A DNA stretch of 64,000 nt, taken from the NCBI RefSeq assembly GCF_022345965.1, contig NZ_JAKRMU010000001.1:310001-374000 (forward strand). Reading direction: 5' to 3'. This DNA is from Corynebacterium sp. ACRQK. GTDB lineage: Bacteria; Actinomycetota; Actinomycetes; Mycobacteriales; Mycobacteriaceae. Below the pieces are notes generated by a model that saw only the letters and a list, made by a program, of their open reading frames with translations, did not search any database and was not told where the DNA came from. Within the stretch, counting starts at the first letter, position 1. Every line of letters begins with the position of its first letter. Shown here one piece after another: positions 58,558-64,000 of this stretch. Position numbers and translations under genes: made by a program.

Positions 58558-59649
58558 ATGAGTGACGAATCCACTTCCCCCGTGTCCGCCCCGCGGTATC
58601 TGCTGGTGTTGTCGACAGTGCTGGCCATTCTGCTGATTGTTGTGGTGATCGTGGCGGCGAAAATCACGATGGATAAGAAGGTTTACGCGCCGGTGGCTCT
58701 GGGGCCGGTGGATGCTCCGGAGGCATCGTCGCAGGTGTGCGCCGATTTCGTGGCGGCGCTGCCGCGGGACTTGGATCGTTTCCGTTCCGTGGAGGTTCGC
58801 GACCCGGCGCCGGATGGGGTTGCGGCTTTTCGTGATTCTTCGGGTGCGGAGTTGTCTGTGCGCTGCGGGGTGAATGTGCCGGATCAGTACACGGTGCTGT
58901 CGCCGGTGTTTACTTCTGGTGATGCGCGCTGGACCGCCGTTTCCGATGCTACACCGGGCTCTGACATGCAGACTTGGTACGCGGTCGGGGGTTCTCCTGC
59001 GGTCGCGGTGACGGCTTCTTCCGACGTGGGCAGCGCGCTCGAGGGGGTTGGTTCTGCTCTGTCTTCTCTTTATGACGCCGACTCTCCAGCAAAACCCGCC
59101 CCCTACCCACTGTCCAAGGCTACGGTGGCCGGCGGCTCCGGAGGTTCCGGCAAGACTGACGGTTCCGGTGAGGCAGGCACATCCGGTGGTGCGACCGAGT
59201 CCCCGGTGTGCCGCAAGTTCCTGGAAACTCTGCCGGATTCGCTGGGTGACTGGCGACTGGTTCACATTTCTGCCGGCAGCTCCAAGCTGAAAAACGCAGA
59301 TGCGCTACCCGAGGGCGTGGACGAGTCGGTGTTCGACAAAGCGCCCAGCGGCTCGGCGACCTACCTGGCTGACGGACACGAGCCGGTGGTCATTCGCTGT
59401 GGCCTGGAGATGCCTGAATCCTATGAGCCGGGGGCCAACCTGACGCAGGTAGATGACGTTCCGTGGTTCTCTGACCCCTCGCTGTCGCGCGGGTCGACCA
59501 TGGGCCACTGGTACGCCCTTGGCCGGGAGCAGATTGTGGGTCTGGCGATGCCGCAGTCCGCCGGCGAGGAGGTTATCTCTTCCGTGACCAGCGCAATGTC
59601 CGATTCCCTCAAGAAGACTGAGAAGCAGCCCGCCGCTGCCCAGCAGTAG
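58558..59649 (+). CDS. DUF3515 protein with two tandem domains
   Basis: A 363-residue membrane-anchored protein: one helix (about 16-38) and then two tandem copies of the DUF3515 domain (about 60-170 and 215-350), joined by a Gly/Ser-rich linker. Each copy opens with a Cys-containing VCADF/VCRKF helix and contains a VRCGV/IRCGL segment and a TWYAVGG / HWYALGR segment. Mycobacterial homologues (Rv2980 type) have one domain. The protein is probably extracytoplasmic. Function is unknown. Confidence 0.8.
   Translation: MSDESTSPVSAPRYLLVLSTVLAILLIVVVIVAAKITMDKKVYAPVALGPVDAPEASSQVCADFVAALPRDLDRFRSVEVRDPAPDGVAAFRDSSGAELSVRCGVNVPDQYTVLSPVFTSGDARWTAVSDATPGSDMQTWYAVGGSPAVAVTASSDVGSALEGVGSALSSLYDADSPAKPAPYPLSKATVAGGSGGSGKTDGSGEAGTSGGATESPVCRKFLETLPDSLGDWRLVHISAGSSKLKNADALPEGVDESVFDKAPSGSATYLADGHEPVVIRCGLEMPESYEPGANLTQVDDVPWFSDPSLSRGSTMGHWYALGREQIVGLAMPQSAGEEVISSVTSAMSDSLKKTEKQPAAAQQ
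59067..59079 (+). repeat. Motif variant in the DUF3515 gene
   Basis: TCTTTATGACGCC, with TAT in place of GGT; read as SSLYDAD in the linker before the second domain. Confidence 0.4.
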
Positions 59650-59704
59650 CGGGCACACCCCACCTGCCACAGGAGCCTCACGTGCACCATGCCAAAAGTG
59701 CCAG

Positions 59705-60826
59705 CTAAGCCAGGGCGCGGGCAATCAGCGCGCTGACCAGGTCGCCGAAGCTCACGCCGTCAGCGGCGAACATCTTCGGATACATCGAGATCGGCGTAAA
59801 CCCAGGCATCGTGTTGATCTCGTTCAGCACGGGCCCGTTCTCCGTGGCAAAGAAGTCCACGCGCGCGATGCCGTCGCACCCCAGCGCGTTGAATGTGCGA
59901 ATGGCCAGTTGGCGGATCTCCTTCAAAGTCTCCGCAGGTAGCGGCGCCGGAATGGTGGCGGAGACGGTCGAGTCGACATACTTGGCGTCAAAACCATAGA
60001 ATCCTTCGGCACCATCCTCAGTGCCGTTCAGCATCGCCGGAACAGAAGACACGATCGAGCCGTCCGCGTGCTGCAGCACACCGCACTCGACCTCGGCGCC
60101 GTGGATCATGGCCTCCACGATCACCTTGTTGTCGTGGGAAAAGGCCACGTCAACAGCGGTGTCGAACTCCTCCCAGGTGTCCACCTTGGAGATGCCGATG
60201 CTGGATCCGCCGCGCGCGGGCTTCACGAACACGGGCAGCCCCAGCCGCTCCTTCTCCTCGGCAGTCAGCTCGCGGGGCTGGATCAGGATCAGCTCCTCGC
60301 CCACCAGAATGCCAGCCTCGCGCGCCAGCCGCTTGGTGAAGTCCTTGTCCATGCCCGCCGCCGAGGCCAGCACGCCGTTGCCGACGTACCGCACGCCAGC
60401 CAGATCCAGCACGCCCTGCACGGTGCCGTCCTCGCCGTTCATGCCGTGCAGCACCGGGAAAACAACGTCCACCTGCGCAAAGACTTCGCCTGCCTGCGGC
60501 CCGGTCACGTAGCGCATCTCGCCCGCCGCACCAGAGCCCGCAGAGCCGGCCGTACCAGCCCCGCCGAACGTCAGCTGCACGTGCACGCCCCCGTCTTCCA
60601 CGCGCGGCATGTCCCGCCCGTCGGCGCGCAGCTGCGAGGTGTCGGTCGTCCCGGGCACCCATGCGCCGGCTTCGGTGATCCCCACGGGAACCACCTCGTA
60701 GATCTCCGGGTCCAGGTGGTCGATCACCGCACCTGCGCTGATGCAGGATACGGAGTGCTCAGTCGACTGGCCGCCGTACAGGACGGCGACGGTGGTGCGT
60801 GCGTGCTTCTTGGCTTCGTTACTCAC
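59705..60826 (-). CDS. ddl: D-alanine--D-alanine ligase
   Basis: Ddl makes D-Ala-D-Ala for peptidoglycan. The 373-residue ATP-grasp enzyme begins with VAVLYGGQSTEHSVSCISA and contains FPVLHGMNGEDGTVQG, VKPARGGSSIGISKV and the C-terminal ARVDFFATENGPVLNEINTMPGFTPISMYPK. It lies 80 bp downstream of gpsA on the same strand. Confidence 0.95.
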   Translation of the reverse strand: MSNEAKKHARTTVAVLYGGQSTEHSVSCISAGAVIDHLDPEIYEVVPVGITEAGAWVPGTTDTSQLRADGRDMPRVEDGGVHVQLTFGGAGTAGSAGSGAAGEMRYVTGPQAGEVFAQVDVVFPVLHGMNGEDGTVQGVLDLAGVRYVGNGVLASAAGMDKDFTKRLAREAGILVGEELILIQPRELTAEEKERLGLPVFVKPARGGSSIGISKVDTWEEFDTAVDVAFSHDNKVIVEAMIHGAEVECGVLQHADGSIVSSVPAMLNGTEDGAEGFYGFDAKYVDSTVSATIPAPLPAETLKEIRQLAIRTFNALGCDGIARVDFFATENGPVLNEINTMPGFTPISMYPKMFAADGVSFGDLVSALIARALA

Positions 60827-60844
60827 GGCTTTTTACCTTAGCCG

Positions 60845-60857
60845 TTTTTATGACGCC
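60845..60857 (+). repeat. Motif variant in the gpsA-ddl gap
   Basis: TTTTTATGACGCC in noncoding DNA, with TAT instead of GGT before the GACGCC. Confidence 0.4.
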
Positions 60858-60906
60858 ACATCCCCACCGCCCCGCCCCTTCAACCGAACTGCCAGTCTGC
60901 TTAGGT

Positions 60907-61905
60907 CTACTCGGCCTTCTTGCTGCGTCCAAGCAGTCCCATCATTACCTGCTGCACGTCCGCGCCTTCGTGGCAGACTCCCACGACTGCGTCGGTGATG
61001 GGCATTTCCACGCCGACCTTCTCCGCCAGTTCGGAGACGGATTGGCTGCTGACCACGCCCTCGGCGACTTGTCCCTTGGTGGACGCGGCGGCCTGTTCCA
61101 GGGTTTCTCCCTTGCCCAGGTGCTCCCCGAAGCGGCGGTTGCGCGACAGCGTAGATGTACAAGTAGCAACGAGGTCTCCCATGCCCGCCAGGCCGCTGAG
61201 GGTGCGTGCGTCGGCGCCGACTTCCAGGGCCAGGCGGGTGGTTTCCGCCAGGCCGCGGGTGATGACGGTGGCGGCGGTGTTGTCGCCGAATCCCATGCCC
61301 GCGGCGATGCCCGCCGCCAGCGCGATGACGTTCTTGCAGGTGCCAGCGATTTCGCAGCCGATGACGTCCGTGTTGGTGTACGGGCGGAAGTACGGCGCGG
61401 CCACGGCCGCCTGGATCAGCTTCGCGCGGTCCATGTCGGTGCAGGCCACCACGGTCGCGGCGGGTTGGCCCTGGGCCACTTCGCGCGCCAGGTTCGGGCC
61501 GGTCAGCACGGCCACGCGCTCGCTGGGCACGTCCGCCACTTCGGAGATCAGCTGGCTCATCCGCAGGCCGCTGGAGTGTTCGATGCCCTTGGCCAGGCTC
61601 ACCAGGGAGGCGTCCGGGCCGATGAGGTCCTTCCAGTTCTGCAGGTTTTCGCGCAGCGACTGCGACGGCACTCCCAGCACCACGATCTCTGCGCCGTTCA
61701 GTGCCTCGGCGGGGTCGGTTGTGCCGGTCATCGCGGCCGGTAGTTCGATGTCCCCCAGGTAGGCGCTGTTTCGGTGGTTGTCGCGCACGTCCTCGGCGAC
61801 TTCGGTGCGGCGCGCCCAGAGGCGGACCTCGTTACCGGCGTCAGCAAAAACCTTGGCAACCGTCGTGCCCCAGGAGCCCGCGCCCATCACTGCTACTTGC
61901 ACCAT
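60907..61905 (-). CDS. gpsA: Glycerol-3-phosphate dehydrogenase [NAD(P)+]
   Basis: GpsA reduces dihydroxyacetone phosphate to glycerol 3-phosphate for phospholipid synthesis. The 332-residue protein has the Rossmann motif [10 protein letters not shown] at the N-terminus, [12 protein letters not shown] with the catalytic Lys and [18 protein letters not shown]. It is divergent from mutT1. Confidence 0.95.
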   Translation of the reverse strand: MVQVAVMGAGSWGTTVAKVFADAGNEVRLWARRTEVAEDVRDNHRNSAYLGDIELPAAMTGTTDPAEALNGAEIVVLGVPSQSLRENLQNWKDLIGPDASLVSLAKGIEHSSGLRMSQLISEVADVPSERVAVLTGPNLAREVAQGQPAATVVACTDMDRAKLIQAAVAAPYFRPYTNTDVIGCEIAGTCKNVIALAAGIAAGMGFGDNTAATVITRGLAETTRLALEVGADARTLSGLAGMGDLVATCTSTLSRNRRFGEHLGKGETLEQAAASTKGQVAEGVVSSQSVSELAEKVGVEMPITDAVVGVCHEGADVQQVMMGLLGRSKKAE

Positions 61906-62034
61906 CTGCTTGTCGCCTTCCCGCTTGCACTGCGCTTACTTTTGTACGCTTTCTTGTCTGCCTGAGTTCGGTATAACTTTTGGGTTCGTTATACGATTGT
62001 CGGCAATAGTCTATCGAAAGGGATCCCTTTAAAA
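61906..62034. promoter_or_regulatory. gpsA / mutT1 divergent region with two palindromes
   Basis: GTATAAC-N10-GTTATAC (61971-61994) is a 7-bp-arm inverted repeat in AT-rich DNA. A perfect 14-bp palindrome, AAAGGGATCCCTTT (62017-62030), lies directly before the GTG start of mutT1 and covers its ribosome binding site. Both are candidate operators. Confidence 0.5.
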
Positions 62035-63063
62035 GTGATCACTCACACAGGAACTGGCGATCTTTCTACGTCCCTGGCCATGTCGCGGCACGATCAGGGG
62101 CACGTGACCCGCATCGGATCCCGTCCCAGCGAGGAGTTCGCCCGTCCGACTTTCGCCGCGGGTGCGGTTATTTGGCGTTTTTCTTCGGACGCCGCCGCCT
62201 CCACCCCTAACTCCCCCGAGTCCACGGACGTGGAGATCGCGATCATCCACCGTCCCCGTTACGACGACTGGTCGCTGCCGAAGGGCAAAGTCGATCCGGG
62301 CGAGAATCTTCCCGGAACCGCCATGCGCGAGATCTGGGAGGAGACCGGCTTCAGCGTGCGCCTGGGCTGGGTTTTGGGCTATGTCCACTACCCAGTTGGT
62401 TCGCGCACGAAGGTGGTTTATTACTGGACTGCCCAGCACTTGTCTGGTGAGTTCGAGCCGAATGAGGAGTCCGATGAGCTGCGCTGGGTTTCCCCGGAGG
62501 AGGCCAAGGAGCTGCTGAGCTACGAGGCCGACCTGAAGGTCGTGGATGCCGCCATGGGTGTGCTGAAGCTGGGGTGTGACCGCCGCGTGCTGTACGTTCG
62601 CCACGCGAAGGCGCACGCCCGCGAAGGGTGGGCCGGCGACGATGACCTGCGCCCGCTGAGCAAGAAGGGCCGCCGCCAGGCGGAGCTGCTGGTCTCTGAG
62701 CTGTCGGGGTACCGCCCGGAGACGATTTCTTCGGCCGTGCCGGTGCGTTGCGAGCACACGGCCGCGCCGATTGCTCAGGACTTAGGGTTGGAAGTTACTT
62801 TTGACGCCAACTTGGGCGATGCCGGGTGGGCTGCCGATTCGGATGCAGCGGTGGATGCGTTCCACGCCGCCACGGCCGCGCCTGTGTCCATGGTTGTTGC
62901 CCAGGGCACGGTGATCCCGGGTGTGCTGGCCCGCGTTGCGGGCGAGCACGACGTGGAGATTGAGGATATGCGCGTGAAGAAGTCCAGCACCTGGGTGCTG
63001 CACTTCGCCGGCGACAAGCTGCTGGGGCTGGATTACCTGGCCAGCCCGCTGTCCGTTAAGTAA
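62035..63063 (+). CDS. mutT1: MutT1-like Nudix hydrolase with histidine phosphatase domain
   Basis: A two-domain 342-residue protein of the mycobacterial MutT1 type, which hydrolyses 8-oxo-dGTP and diadenosine polyphosphates and then dephosphorylates the product. The Nudix box is GKVDPGENLPGTAMREIWEE (then TGF, about 83-105). The C-terminal phosphoglycerate-mutase-like domain starts LYVRHAKAH. The GTG at 62035 follows AAAGGGAT; an ATG at 62080 is an alternative. It lies by leuD as in mycobacteria (Rv2985). Confidence 0.88.
   Translation: MITHTGTGDLSTSLAMSRHDQGHVTRIGSRPSEEFARPTFAAGAVIWRFSSDAAASTPNSPESTDVEIAIIHRPRYDDWSLPKGKVDPGENLPGTAMREIWEETGFSVRLGWVLGYVHYPVGSRTKVVYYWTAQHLSGEFEPNEESDELRWVSPEEAKELLSYEADLKVVDAAMGVLKLGCDRRVLYVRHAKAHAREGWAGDDDLRPLSKKGRRQAELLVSELSGYRPETISSAVPVRCEHTAAPIAQDLGLEVTFDANLGDAGWAADSDAAVDAFHAATAAPVSMVVAQGTVIPGVLARVAGEHDVEIEDMRVKKSSTWVLHFAGDKLLGLDYLASPLSVK
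62797..62808 (+). repeat. Motif variant in mutT1
   Basis: ACTTTTGACGCC in the coding sequence, read as TFDANLG. It lacks the GG. Confidence 0.35.
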
Positions 63064-63066
63064 GCG

Positions 63067-63663
63067 CTAGCTGGCGGGAATCGTGCGCGGCTTGAAGCTG
63101 GCGCGCTGGGATTCGAAGGCCTGGATGGCCTCTTCGTTACGCAGGGTCAGGCCGATGTCGTCCAGGCCCTCCATCAGGCGCCAGCGGGTGTAGTCGTCTA
63201 CGTCGAAGCCGAAGGTGTGGGTGCCCAAGGTGACCGTGCGGTCTTCCAGGTTCACGGTGATTTCCGCGCCCGGCTCCTGTTCCAACAGCTTCCAGATCAG
63301 CTCGATGTCGCTTTGTTCCATCTGGGCGGCCAGCAGGCCGGCCTTGCCCGAGTTGCCGCGGAAGATGTCCGCGAAGCGGGAGGATAGAACCACGCGGAAG
63401 CCGTAATCCATCAGCGCCCAGACGGCGTGCTCGCGGGAGGAGCCGGTGCCGAAGTCCGGGCCGGCCACCAGCACGGAGGCGTTCTTGTAGGGCTCCTGGT
63501 TCAGGATGAACTCCGGGTCCTTGCGCCAGCCGGCGAACAGGCCGTCTTCGAAGCCGGTGCGGGTCACGCGCTTCAGGTAGACGGCGGGGATGATCTGGTC
63601 GGTGTCGACGTTAGAGCGGTTCAGCGGTGCCGCCACGCCAGTGTGGGTGTTGAACTTTTCCAT
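63067..63663 (-). CDS. leuD: 3-isopropylmalate dehydratase small subunit
   Basis: LeuD is the small subunit of isopropylmalate isomerase in leucine synthesis. The 198-residue protein begins [20 protein letters not shown] and has the swivelling-domain motif [13 protein letters not shown]. The ATG at 63663 is preferred to one ten codons upstream. It is 106 bp downstream of leuC. Confidence 0.95.
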   Translation of the reverse strand: MEKFNTHTGVAAPLNRSNVDTDQIIPAVYLKRVTRTGFEDGLFAGWRKDPEFILNQEPYKNASVLVAGPDFGTGSSREHAVWALMDYGFRVVLSSRFADIFRGNSGKAGLLAAQMEQSDIELIWKLLEQEPGAEITVNLEDRTVTLGTHTFGFDVDDYTRWRLMEGLDDIGLTLRNEEAIQAFESQRASFKPRTIPAS

Positions 63664-63724
63664 GGTGTTCTCTTCTGCTTTCTGCTCCCCCACCTGCTAT
63701 TTAGTTCGCTGGCGGGGAGGCTCG

Positions 63725-63735
63725 AAAAAATTTTT
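63725..63735. repeat. A6T5 tract (leuC-leuD gap)
   Basis: AAAAAATTTTT in the 106-bp space between leuC and leuD. Confidence 0.5.
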
Positions 63736-63769
63736 GGGCGGGTCTTGTGCGGGTATCTAGCGGTCTGTT

Positions 63770-64000
63770 TTACAGATCCGCCGGGCCTGCAAGGTGGCCC
63801 GTCACGGCGGTGGCGGCGGCAACTGGCGGGGAGACCAGGTGCGTGCGCCCACCCTTACCCTGGCGGCCTTCGAAGTTTCGGTTGGAGGTGGAGGCCGAAC
63901 GCTCGCCCGGGGCAAGCTGGTCCGGGTTCATGCCTAGGCACATGGAACAACCTGCGGTGCGCCACTCCGCCCCGGCGTCAATAAAGATTTGATCGAGCCC
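63770..64000 (-). CDS. leuC: 3-isopropylmalate dehydratase large subunit, C-terminal 76 residues
   Basis: The right edge cuts the 3' end of leuC. The visible part contains the iron-sulfur ligand motif [20 protein letters not shown] and the end [20 protein letters not shown], then [13 protein letters not shown] and a TAA at 63770-63772. It precedes leuD on the same strand, giving the usual leuCD order. Confidence 0.93.
   Translation of the reverse strand, partial: GLDQIFIDAGAEWRTAGCSMCLGMNPDQLAPGERSASTSNRNFEGRQGKGGRTHLVSPPVAAATAVTGHLAGPADL

Noticed and set aside
61838-61850. GGCGTCAGCAAAAA in gpsA as a motif copy
   Set aside because: It resembles the motif with an A-run, but the residues (ADAGNE) are part of a conserved Rossmann segment, so coding can explain it; counted only as a possible variant.

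Overview
The window is about 64 kb of GC-rich actinobacterial chromosome. Gene content and order point to the genus Corynebacterium: a ChrSA/HrtBA-like heme system beside ispG, a SepIVA homologue next to rnc, DUF2469 and DUF2631 genes, and long stretches collinear with the mycobacterial map-rip1-dxr, rpsB-tsf-pyrH-frr-cdsA, smc-ftsY-ffh and coaD-rsmD-recG-ung-thiL-ddl-gpsA-leuCD blocks. The remnants of amt and glnK at the ftsY-ffh locus and the choline-to-betaine genes suggest a host-associated species, perhaps near C. jeikeium or C. urealyticum; the species is inference. No rRNA, tRNA, CRISPR array, prophage or insertion sequence is visible.

Layout. 1-10.1 kb: a partial gene, map, a MecA_N-type penicillin-binding lipoprotein, a two-component system (chrS/chrA) divergent from an ABC exporter (hrtB/hrtA), then ispG, rip1 and dxr. 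10.2-16.5 kb: a DUF2631 protein, rlmN, a LapA-like membrane protein, cdsA, frr, pyrH, tsf and rpsB. 16.5-17 kb: a 489-bp gap with a strong hairpin and two facing DnaA boxes. 17-23.9 kb: an M23-like protein with a lost catalytic His, xerC, dprA, the comM-like gene, yraN, the DUF2469 gene, rnhB, lepB and rplS. 24-32.2 kb: tex and the betaine genes betB and betT, divergent from betA. 32.2-37.6 kb: trmD, rimM, gdhA, rpsP and ffh. 37.6-38.4 kb: a decayed amt-glnK locus from which glnD has gone. 38.4-47 kb: ftsY, an unrecognised 1211-residue protein and smc. 47-57.5 kb: an alanine/sodium symporter, mutM, rnc, a DUF177 gene, sepIVA, coaD, rsmD, a stand-alone biotinyl domain, recG, a DAK-type kinase and ung. 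57.5-64 kb: thiL, a tandem DUF3515 protein, ddl, gpsA, mutT1, leuD and the 3' end of leuC.

Most genes lie on the minus strand in compact operons with 1-8 bp overlaps. They serve translation (rpsB, tsf, frr, rplS, rpsP, rimM, trmD, rlmN, map), protein export (ffh, ftsY, lepB), envelope and lipid synthesis (cdsA, ispG, dxr, ddl, gpsA, PBP), and DNA maintenance (smc, xerC, recG, mutM, ung, mutT1, dprA).

The most striking unexplained signals are two short dispersed DNA motifs. One is a T-rich tract running into GTGACGCC (reverse complement GGCGTCAC followed by A-rich DNA). It recurs roughly every few kb, in both orientations, inside genes and between them, and is read in different codon frames (A-S-P-K-K in some genes, G-V-T-K in others), so it looks like a DNA-level element. 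The other is A4-6T4-6, with eight copies in a GC-rich window, five of them inside reading frames. One site in mutM joins both motifs.
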